Assembly: GCA_963995505.1 (NCBI GenBank)
Contig: OZ023185.1
Coordinates: 17,805,691 to 17,869,690, forward strand
Direction of reading: 5' to 3'
Source of the DNA: Hypericum androsaemum
Lineage: Eukaryota > Streptophyta > Magnoliopsida > Malpighiales > Hypericaceae
Length of the DNA: 64,000 nucleotides
The notes beneath the pieces are model-generated. The model saw only the letters and a list, made by a program, of their open reading frames with translations. It did not search any database and was not told the origin of the DNA. Both the position numbers and the translations under genes were made by a program. Shown piece by piece: positions 51,211 through 60,730 of the stretch (positions are counted from its first letter, which is position 1; each line of letters begins with the position of its first letter).

Positions 51211-51470
51211 TGTAACGCCCCGTGATCTAACCGACTGGCTCCACAGATCAACACGGGTCTTTTCCAGCGTGCTTTGTCCTCACTCGCACGCACCCTGGGA
51301 AACTTTCCAGGAGGTCACCCATCCTGATCCTACTCCCGGCCAAATGCGTTTAACCTTGGAGTTCTCTCAGGATGTGTGCCAGAAAAGAAGGTGCACCTTG
51401 TTGGTATGGATAGTACCAATCAAATCACTTAAGCGTTGCAGACAGAACATATCATTAACGGGGTATCACA
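51211..51470 (-). mobile_element. Cassandra TRIM retrotransposon, solo LTR with 5S-rRNA-like sequence
   Basis: Perfect 5-bp target duplications GAACG flank the insert (51206-51210 and 51471-51475). On the minus strand it starts TGTGATACCCCG and ends CGGGGCGTTACA. Minus-strand bases 51362-51302 match the 3' half of plant 5S rRNA: AGGTTAAACGCATTTGGCC, then CAGGATGGGTGACCTCCTGG. An embedded 5S sequence defines Cassandra, a small non-coding LTR element. It lies in the same orientation as the CHIP gene and splits its first exon. Confidence 0.9.
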
Positions 51471-51572
51471 GAACGTCCCTACTCCTCCCGGTCCCGTTCC
51501 TCTCCAATTTTCTTTTCCCGCGTCTTCCCTGTTTTTTCCCTGGCTTCGAAAATTTGGTGTTGATTTGACCAA

Positions 51573-51600
51573 TACTAGGGTTTTTCCTTGGATATATAAG
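51573..51600 (-). promoter_or_regulatory. Candidate core promoter of CHIP (TATA box and telo-box-like word)
   Basis: On the minus strand CTTATATATCC (about 51600-51590) is followed by AAAAACCCTAGTATT. A TATA box 30-40 bases before an AAACCCTA word fits a leader of roughly 80-100 bases before the native coding start near 51480. No ATG occurs in the native coding frame between this box and exon 1. Confidence 0.4.
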
Positions 51601-51829
51601 TAGAAAATAAAATAATTATATCAAAAATTACATTCTACCCACGGCCCAGACTTCTAACTGAAAGTCTTTTTAACTCATCATTGTAATGGTTAGTACAACT
51701 CTTATATGACGCAGAATCTTTTCTTTCGAGGTTATGGCCGCCGGCCTTAGCGGGAACCTGTCTTTGATGTTGATATGGCTATACTAAATCTCGCGCCATC
51801 TGAATTACCAGTCCTGCAAGTACAATGAG

Positions 51830-52305
51830 GAAGGTTAATTTTTTGTAAGTCATCTAAGTACACATCAACGCAAGAAACTAAAGGTTCATCAAATACAACA
51901 TAATCGAAAGAGTTCTCCAAGGCGTACTTCGAAAGCGTGTCTGCCACTCGGTTGCCCTCGCGCAAGGTATGTTGAATGTCGATCTCCTAAATTCTAGCAA
52001 GCAACTCCCGGACTCTAGAGAACAAGACTGCTATGGGGTGGTCTTGAGCAACATCACGACCCAAGCAAAGGATGGCCAAGGCCGAATATACCTCTACCTG
52101 GACTCTCGAGAATCTCCTCTCTCATGTCAGCTCCAGATCGAGGATGAGTGCTTATAGCTATGCAGCCAAGGATGTGCACTTCCCGATGCTCTTGGCGAAT
52201 CCACATACCCAAAATTCACTCAAGTCATGACTAATGCCTCAAGTGCCTGAAGGTCTCGGATTGCCCATCGAAGCTCCAACTGTGTTGAGCTTGACGAAGC
52301 CCTAT
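51830..52305 (-). pseudogene. RNase H domain relic of a LINE retrotransposon
   Basis: The minus strand, in one frame with several stops, reads VKLNTVGASMGNPRPSGT, then WVCGFAKSIGKCTSLAA and later QHTLREGNRVADTLSKYAL. These match the C-terminal RNase H domain of plant LINE polyproteins. The usual first catalytic Asp (N-T-D-G) is Val. At least four or five in-frame stops are present and no reverse transcriptase is attached, so it is a dead fragment. Confidence 0.75.
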
Positions 52306-52593
52306 GGGGGTCGCCGCCAGGAGACTAAGACCTCGCGTCTTGGTAGTACTGGAGTAATCTAGTTAGTCAGGACTCGGGTTTGATCAATCCTAGGTTCGAG
52401 ATGCTTCTGAAATTTGTTTTTTTTCCTTCCCTGGGAATGGGAGAGGTTTCAGGATTTGAAAAGAAAGGGAAAGCGACGGGAAAAGAGGAAGAAGAAGGAA
52501 ACGAGTGGGAAATTGGGAAGCAGGCTTCACTCGTTTTTTTTACATATCACTTTTTTAAATAAAGAGCTACTATCTCTTATTATAATTTCAAGA

Positions 52594-55073
52594 TGTTATG
52601 AATTCAGCAACTAGAGAACAAAACTCGCAAAGAACACGAACACAAGAGATAATGTGGTTCGGCCTAGTGCCTACGTCCACGGTGAGAAAGGAGAAATTTT
52701 ATTGATGGATCCAAGTCACAAAGCAATACAAAACCTTAGGGTAACATGCCTTTATATAGAGGCAAACCCTTAGTGTACAAGTAACCTATCTAGGTCGGAT
52801 TAGGAGTCCAAAACCTAGTCAGAATAGGAATAGGAATAGGAAATAAGTCTTTCCTATTTCTCGCCATCCCAACAATCTCCACCTTGGCGAGAAATCATCT
52901 CGTGGAAGAACCATGAAGCTCCACCCGCACTTCAACAAACTCCACATTGACAAAACACCGCCCCACGAAGAACTATGAGATCTTGCAAAACCAATCCGAC
53001 TCCACCGATTCTATCTCGGACCATAGATAACTGCATCAATAAGACCATCTCAACTTTCTCTTCACCTTTTGTTCAATCACTTGGAGCCAGCCCCCAAACT
53101 CGAGCTTCTGAGCTTGCTTGACCTATTCCCTCCAACCTCTACCCCAACTAGCGAGTCCACTTTCTGAAGCAACCTTGTGACCAATAGACGTACCCTCTAT
53201 TTTTTGATCAACCCTATGCTCCGCAACCTCGAATCGCTCTTCCGTTTGACCTTTTTACCTCAAACCAGTGCTACTTGCCATAGCATACAAAGGGCAACCT
53301 TTTGTTCCAACAAGTAAAACCCTCGACATGTCACGAACTCTACTGTTCGACCTTGAGTGAGATACCCGATTCGTCCGTAGTGCTACCAACGGCTTCGCAT
53401 TCCCCATGCAAAACCTACCCAACACTTTTGACGTACACGTCTCTTTAGACAACCATAGCGGGAACTTGCTAACTTTGTCTCCGCGAATCCCAACTCCACT
53501 CAAACCATTCATGTCAAGCTTTCGCTCCATCACACAAGAGCTTTTCTCCCCTCTATCGGAATCCAACGAGGTGACTCCACCTACAACCGTGTTTCTCACT
53601 AACCTGTAGGTGTTCCTAGCATTCCTTTCACCTTTCATCACCACCACAGCATCCTTCTCCACCTCTATTAGCCCGCCTACAATATTATAGTTGTACCCAC
53701 TATAATTCAAGGCTCCTAACGAGATCAAATTCCTCTCCAACTTTGGAACATGCCTAATCCCACATATTTTTTCTCAACACCATCCCACATCTTGATTTGG
53801 ATATCACCTATGCCAGCAATTCTACAAGTAGTACCATCACCCATAGTCACCATACCTGAATCAACGAACTTGTAGGTGTCGAACTACCTTCTCTTGGGCG
53901 TCATGTGGAAAGAGCAAGCGCTATCCAAAATCTAGGAATCAGAATGCTTTGGACTTGACAAAACAGAAAGAAGATCACCATCCGACCCGTCCGAATGTGA
54001 GGCCACATTCACGGAACTTGATCCTTTTTCCTCGCGATCTCGAGTTCTTTTTGGACAATCCTTCTTCACGTGCCCTTTTTCTCCGCACTCGAAGCAATTT
54101 TCCTTGAACCTCTTTGACCACGACTTGGATCCCTTCCCGTCTTTTGCTCCACTACGATCACCATGGCTACCCCTCACAATCAGCCCTTCCGCTTGTTCAT
54201 CGCCAATTTTCCTTCTTTGATAAAATCCTAGCAGAGCACTTGTGATATCTTCCAACACCAGGGACTCCTTCCCCTAAGTTAGAGTTGTAACCAAAATTTT
54301 GTAGGAGTCAGGTAAAGAATTCAGCAGCAATAATGCCTTGTCTTCTTCCTCGAACTTCACATCAACCTTTCTCAAGTTACTCACAAGTTGACTGAAACCA
54401 TTAATGTGTTGGCTCAAATCCGAGCCCTCCTTCATCTTGAGTCCGTACAATCTTTGCTTAAGATAAAGCTTGTTCGACAAAGACTTAGACATATACCTTG
54501 CCTCTAATTTCTTCCATACCTCAGCTGGTGACTCCTCATCCATGACGTGATACATTACATCATCCGCCAAGTACAAGCGAATTGTCGCCACCGCCTTGGC
54601 CCCCATCTCCTTCCATTCTTGCTCCTCCATCTTCTCGGGCTTCTTCTCCGAGAGCGCGATGACTATCCCTTGTTGCACGAGGAGATCCTTGACACGCCTT
54701 TGCCATAACCCAAAATTTGAAGAACCATCGAACTTCACAAGAGCAAACTTCACGCCTTCCGTCATCCTCCAACCCAAGCTCTTAATACCAATTGTTATGA
54801 ATTCAGCAACTAGAGAACAAAACTCGCAAAGAACACGGACACAAGAGATAACGTGGTTCGGCCTAGTGCCTACGTCCACGGTGAGAAAGGAGAAATTTTA
54901 TTGATGGATCCAAGTCACAAAGCAATAGAAAATCTTAGGGTAACATGCCTTTATATAGAGGCAAACCTTTGGTGTACAAGTAATCTATCTAGGTCAGATT
55001 AGAAGTCCAAAACCTAGTCAGAATAGGAATAGGAATAGGAAATAAGTCTTTCCTATTTCTCGCCATCCCAACA
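52594..55073 (-). mobile_element. Gag-only Ty1-copia derivative (TR-GAG-like, 2.48 kb)
   Basis: Perfect 5-bp target duplications CAAGA flank it (52589-52593 and 55074-55078). Two 281-bp LTRs (52594-52874 and 54793-55073) start TGTTGGGATGGCG on the minus strand and differ at about nine sites by my count. The primer binding site next to the 5' LTR reads TTGGTATTAAGAGC, close to the initiator-Met type used by most copia elements. The 1.9-kb interior encodes gag, zinc knuckle and a protease start, then copia-like remnants; integrase core and reverse transcriptase are absent. It would have needed enzymes from a complete relative. Confidence 0.92.
53255..54765 (-). pseudogene. Copia gag-protease remnant with stops and a frameshift
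   Basis: From the ATG at 54765 one frame gives a gag domain (VKFDGSSNFGLWQRRVKDLL), a stop at 54274-54276, more gag with a complete CCHC knuckle (CFECGEKGHVKKDC), and a stop at 53932-53934. It then reads a protease-like LDSACSFHMTP. Farther on, a different frame (53740-53255) carries the RNLISLGALNYSGYN segment that follows protease in copia elements. So at least two stops and one frameshift are present. Confidence 0.88.
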
Positions 55074-55078
55074 CAAGA

Positions 55079-55672
55079 AAAGAAAAGAAAAGTGCAAAGA
55101 GAGTTTAAAACACCCAAATGAAAAAACTATACATCCACATGTTCGGGTAAACAAGGGGCAACCAACACTTAATCTCAGGCTAGCCCACAAGCAGGTAGTA
55201 AAGAGAAACTCACACAAAGCTTAGCCATATCCCATGCTAGCCCACAGCTCTGGTAGTCACGGGGAAACTCCTACTAACCCACATATGTTTACGTATGAGA
55301 TTGTAGCTGTAGTCTCTGTAAAAAACTTACCGCCGAAAGCGGGAGAAAATTTGGAACTGAGGTCCACCAACCATTTGTCTGGAGTTTAAAAATGTGAGAA
55401 ACTTTGAATTCCTTTGTTTCAATTGCCTTCATCATATGCATCCAGCATTTGCAGAATTTTCCGAGCAAGTATTTAACGATGTTGCGTTCTCAAATATTTG
55501 AACTCGAGTTCTTTTGATTAAACGGAACAGTCAATAATATTTTTTATATCAATAATTTTTTTAAACTAATTTTTTTTTAAAACGAATCTAAATTAAAAGG
55601 ACCCCCGGATTTAGAAAAGATGTGTGTAAGCTTTGCTAAGTGACCTGAACAAAAAAAGAGAGGAGAAACAAA
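55079..55672. other. Intergenic between the gag-only element and the TRM13 pseudogene
   Basis: The stretch opens with an AAGAAAAGAAAAG run. It should contain the former TRM13 promoter, but no motif stands out. Confidence 0.5.
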
Positions 55673-58195
55673 ATGGGATCGACGCAGCAGGAGCACTGCA
55701 AGTTTTGGCTGCCGAAGAAGAAGCGTTTCTGTTCGAACACCCTCCTCGTTGGAGACTCCAAGTGACCTCACTTCCTCTCCCTTTTTTTGTTTATTTCTTT
55801 TATCCTTTCAGAAACTAAAATTATTCCCAATTCTATAGTATACTTAATGCTCCGTTGGAAAACCCAGCTAGTGTGTCAACCACAACCCAAGGTCAGATGG
55901 CCAGTGGGTCCCATGCCCCCTCGACCCTTCTTAGTAATTCTCCTCGCCACCCGCTCTCTGTTTCCTTTTTAGTTAAAGGGTCGGTCTCTTTGGATAAAGT
56001 TTGTTACTTTCGGTGTTCATATAGCCCTGTCTTGAAAGAGAACCTGGAGGGACACTTGAGGAGATGTCCCTTTCTCAAACGAGCTCAGTCATTGTCCAAC
56101 CAGCCCTATTACCGGAAAGGGATAAATTCCGAAGGTGATGATTCCGACAAGGTTACTTGCGAAATGGAGAGGAACTATGTTCATGGTTTGAGCCTGGTTG
56201 GGTTTCGTAACTTGGTCGAGAAGGTTGAGTTGATACACAGCAAGTTATGTCAAGATGGTATCCGGGATTCGTTTAAGATGCCTGAAGCGTGTAGGCTTGG
56301 ATCAGGCGAGAAATAGATAGGTAGACATTGGCTGCAAATGTTGAACATTGTACTTGTTCGTGTGGCTTCTCGGTAAGGAAATGAGATGCTGGGCTGTGCA
56401 GGAACTTGCCGTTTCAGGAGAAGCATGTTACACAACAGGCGTCAATTTTGGGGAACTTGGAGGAGTTTGGAGTTCCGAAGAGCTCTGTGGAGGCAGAGCA
56501 ATGTGATGGTGGAGAAGAGTGCGGGGGTTCCGTTGATGCCGTTGTGGAGTTTGGAGCGGGATGAGGGTACTTAACGCAGATGCTTGCAGATAGTTATGGG
56601 ATCAAAAGGGTGTTTCTGGTTGAGAGGAAGGCTTACAAGCTTAAGGTTAGTGGGGCTTGGCTTTTCTTCTCATCCCGTTGTTTCGATAATTGAACTCTGT
56701 GTATAGATATCAGGAAAATTTCGGTATTTCACTGTTACTTGAGCTCATTGGTTTGTAATCAGTTAGTGCACTTTTCTGTTGTTTATGTCATGCCAAGTTT
56801 TTCTTCTTCTAGGCGGATTGTTCTTTGCGACAGAAAGAGAGCTTGGTATTAGAGCATTTGAGGAATCGACAGTAAGCATTCCACATTTTTTTTGTCTGGA
56901 GTGGTTCTTCTTGCTCCAATATTGTTTCCCCGTTTCTTGTTCTTCTCTCTTCACCTATGTTCAATTTCTTCATTGAACGCTGTCCTGAATTTGGAGAGCT
57001 GATAACCTGTGGGTGGCAGTAGGGAACTCCCTACATTAAACAGATAATGGCACACAGATGCTCGCCTCTGTTTGTGTACTAGAGTCATCTACTCCTCACT
57101 ATACCATGTTAAATGAACACAACTATTTTTTTCCAACAACTGCATTGTCTCAGATATGTGACCTGTCCCCCTATGTTAGATTGTGGAGGAGTGAGTTTCT
57201 AGATTTGTTTCGTTGGGATCAATTTTCATGTTGTAGCTCTTCAGTTCTTGATGCAAACACACTTGGCAAATCATTTTTGTTCCCTTCCTTGCATTTTTTT
57301 CTTTTAACCTGCTAACTACATCCATCTTAATTTGCAGTCGAGGATCTGAACTTGAATGCCGTCACTTCTTTACAAGTCTGGCCATTGGTAAACATCTCTG
57401 CGGACCTGCAACTGGTTGGTACCCGTCTTCTGATATCTTGTTACAAGCATGGTCAGGAAGCTTTTCAATCCTTTTTCTCACACATTTTTATTCCTCTTGC
57501 ATTCAGATTTGACGGTAAGATGTTGCTTTTCGCCTTCGGGACAAGTAAAGAATAATGGGAATGAAGTCGGTGGCAAAAATTACCTCAGAGTCCTTGCAAT
57601 AGCAACATGTTGCCATCATCTCTTGCAGTGGAAACATTACACAAGTACTAAGCATCTCCATATCATATTAAACAGACATGTTAGAAACAGGTTATGGCTA
57701 ATTTCGGGATCAGCAAGGAAGAGTTTCATGCAATAACTTGGTTTACCAGTTGGGTCGTTGATGCTGACCACTGCTCTGAACTTTCTGATATCTCCTAAAG
57801 TAGAATGCACCTAACATCAATATACTAATTTTTTTCCTATTCGACAGATATCTCTAGATAGATCAGTATCACTTTCATATATGGTTACTTTTGTCTCTCA
57901 CATCAGACTTAAGGCGCAAACACATAAAGATCCTTGTTTCTTAGTTGTTTGACCTCTCTTTTTATCACAGTGAGGAGGAACAATTTGCCGGAGACGAAAA
58001 TGGCGTTGAAGGCATCGTGAAGAACTTGAGGCCAGCCGAAAGGGCAGCGTTGGGTTTCAAGTGTAAGCAGATAATTGACATGGGGAGGATGATTTGGATC
58101 AAGGAGCAAGGGTTAGATGTGCAACTTGTCAAGTACGTACCAGCAAGCGTCTCGCTGGAGAACCATTTGTTGGTTGCTAAAGTTATCAATAAGAT
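55673..58195 (+). pseudogene. TRM13: TRM13-like tRNA 2'-O-methyltransferase pseudogene
   Basis: TRM13 methylates the ribose at position 4 of certain tRNAs. Recognisable blocks in order are 55673-55761 (MGSTQQEHCKFWLPKKKRFC), 55872-55926 (CVNHNPRSDGQWVPCPLDPS), 56017-56300 (LKENLEGHLRRCPFLK), 56402-56645 (QEKHVTQQASILGNLEEFG, then VVEFGAG), 56813-56871, 57338-57414 (IGKHLCGPAT), about 57560-57644 (LAIATCCHHLLQWKHY), 57691-57790 (GISKEEFHAITWFTSW) and 57971-58195 (QLVKYVPASVSLENHLL). Lesions: about 90 extra bases split the CHHC zinc finger, putting the next block in another frame, and the first zinc His is Tyr. A TGA at 56562-56564 sits in the SAM-binding VVEFGAG-GYLTQML motif. One extra base lies near 56865. 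A deletion shifts the frame near 57377. The protein cannot be made whole. Confidence 0.88.
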
Positions 58196-58483
58196 TGTAA
58201 GACCCACAATTATTCTACATTGATCCTTCTAAATGTAACCTTCAAGTGTTTGCCAAGATTGAATAGCATTCCAATTGTGACCACCATACATTGACCAATT
58301 ATCAACTCTCTAAGATCATCTGATCATACAGGAAAAGCGAGAACTACCCGATTAACGGTTTTTTGAACTAATACATCTGGAACTAAGGTAAAATGTAAAG
58401 TAGTCGTCCATGAACATATCCACAAAAGTCTGACAGATATTATCTGCAGGTTGCAAGAGTTTCAACTGACTTCATCCATATAT

Positions 58484-59654
58484 TCACATGAGCTTGTAGA
58501 AGCAGCTGCCTTGAGAAAGCATGAAGTGATAGCTCTTCCCACAAGGGCACCTGAACTGAATGTTCAAGGACTCTCCTATCTTCTCAACACTCACCGATTC
58601 ATCAGAATTATTCTTCTCCAAATCCTCACCATCCTGCAATAACAAACAATTCCCGTACCATTAAAAATGGTAACAAACCCACTTCAGAATTTTGGCTTGA
58701 GATTCCAAAGAAAGCATCTAAAAATTCAAAGAAGGTTCATTAAAAGCAATGCCAAACTTACTTGGTGATAGGGAACAAGTGCAGCATCGGGTGCATCAGT
58801 CTCAGTCTCAGTCTCAGATAACACCTGAGATTGCTCCTCCTGGGACGCTATTTCAGAGGGTAAGCTTTGGTCCAGGCAACTACTCATCTCCTTCACGCCA
58901 TCTCGGAACTTCTTCAGCAACTGCAATTTTTTTTTTAAATGCATCTTGATCAATCTGTGAAGTGGGTATTTATTTACGATAATAATTCACGATAAATAGC
59001 AGAGAAATTGAGAAGAAAAAATCTGCATATAACCACATAACAAGTTTTATGTCCTGGAAGGAGATTATTAAAGAAATACAAAAAGAGACTGCATTTAGGA
59101 AGGGCCCAAGAAGCTAAAAGATTTCTTCAAGTACCCTGCAAAAGGTGAATTCTTTTTTTTTTTAAATAACTTTTAGTATTGAGTCTTGATCACTGTCGAA
59201 TCTATATAGGGTGGGCGATTCTCTTTCCATTCGTAAAGATTAAACCCAAAACGAGAGATAACGAAAAGAAACGATCAAAAGGCATGCATGGAGAAGCAGC
59301 GGCGAGGATGATCACCTCGGAGTAGGGAAAGGGGTCGGAGGTGGTCCTCCTGAGTCCAGACGGGGGGCGGGGCGGCCGCGAGGCGGAGGCCGGGGAGAAT
59401 GGCGGGTTGGAGGAGGTGGAAGGGGGCAAGGTGGATGTCGGAGAGAGCGGCGGGTTGGAGGAGGTGGAGGCCGGGGAGCTGATGTCCTGGCAGGGGAAGA
59501 GGTGCTTCTTGGACTTCTTGACCAACTGGTCGTCGTCGTCGTCGGGGGAAGACCGGCGCTTGTTGGCGGAGCCGCCGGAGCAGCAGCATGGAGAGGGGCG
59601 GACGTCGCCGGTGATGGGAGCAGGAAAAAGGGCAGCTTCCTCTACGTCGCTCAT
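58484..59654 (-). CDS. Plant-specific protein of unknown function (CPCGK...CFYKLM family), paralog of the 7989 gene
   Basis: Function unknown. Minus-strand exons 59654-59316, 58920-58762 and 58633-58484 join in phase to 215 residues. The N-terminus has a Cys-rich CCCSGG stretch, an acidic run (SSPDDDDDQ), a KKSKK basic block, Ser/Pro-rich repeats (STSSNPPLSP, STSSNPPFSP) and RRTTSDPFPY. The middle has KKFRDGVKEMSSCLDQ. The tail is FRCPCGKSYHFMLSQGSCFY plus KLM. The three-exon plan, phases and motif order equal those of the gene at 7989-9084, and this copy has the complete C-terminus. Its 3' end faces the 3' end of the TRM13 pseudogene about 290 bases away. The frame is intact. The conserved two-Cys C-terminus may bind metal, but that is a guess. 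Confidence 0.85.
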
Positions 59655-60730
59655 TCTTTCTTTCTGGGGGGAAGGAGGGAGGGAACGAGGAGGATTGTAA
59701 CTAACTATTAACTAACTCACGAGTCAATTCTAGTTGACTTTAATTGAGGAACGGAATGGGAGGGTCAATTCTTGCTACGTGGGTTTATATTTATAGAGAG
59801 ATCAAAGTGGCGATTGCTTGCGGTTTATCTGAAAAAAACAATTATCTCATGTGCATCTTTTACTTTTTGGGCAACTTCTTTTGGGAGGGTGGGTATCTTT
59901 TACTTTTTGGGTAACTTCTTTTGGGAGGGTTGGTAACTTTTTTGGATGATATCATATGACCAATCCATATTTAAATCGATAAAATTTTGAATGCTGATAA
60001 AATTATTGCATTTTATATTGTTAGTTTTTTAATTATTTGAAATTCGGAAACATGATGGGTGAGTTAGGAAATATTATTATTTTCGTATATATCATCTGGT
60101 ACTGGATCTACTGGATCAACTGATCCGAATTCGAGACAGGTAAAATTTTTGAAAGGTGGCAAAATTCTGCTAACAAATATTTAACACTTTAGTATTTCCG
60201 ATGACTCGAATCATCAATTAATCTAATTACTTGTTGACTAGGAAATAATATTATAACACATGAAAAAAGTTGAAAATTAATTAGGATTCATGATCTGTGG
60301 TTGGATTTATCATTTATGATGGGTTACTTGGGAAATATTACTTCTCATACAAGAATAAAAAGTTGAAACTGGTAATTTAGATTTGGAATTATTAATCCCG
60401 TTAAATATAATATCACACAGGTCCATAAATGCAAGAGAAGAAATGCAACGGCCTGGCTCAGACATTATAAGAACTTCTAATAAAAATCCTATCTGATATA
60501 CGATTTCCTTCATTTTAGATTACACGTAATTCGTTTTCACGACTTCATTAAATTTTCCACCCTCCAAACTCCAACAGAACATGAAAACTGCTATTCTTTT
60601 TTTCTAAAATGTCGAAATGTAAGCAACCAAAATGTGGCTTCACGGAGGAATCAAATAGTAGCAAACTATAGTACAGGCAATAACAACTCAATCTGAAAAA
60701 AAATGGAAGTTATCTACATCTCAATCCTAA
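59655..60730. other. Intergenic, with a 40-bp tandem duplication
   Basis: ATCTTTTACTTTTTGGGCAA and 20 more bases occur twice in tandem at 59855-59894 and 59895-59934 with two or three differences. They lie about 200-280 bases upstream of the minus-strand unknown-function gene. Nothing else is recognised. Confidence 0.6.

Noticed and set aside
51108..51293. An open frame running from the Cassandra LTR into CHIP exon 1, as a transposon-supplied start
   Set aside because: The first codon at 51293 is GTG, not ATG, and a stop lies just upstream at 51315-51317, so there is no normal start there.
56301..56401. The TAG at the end of the frame near 56316 as another TRM13 lesion
   Set aside because: It probably lies in an intron, since the next exon has a plausible acceptor at 56400-56401.
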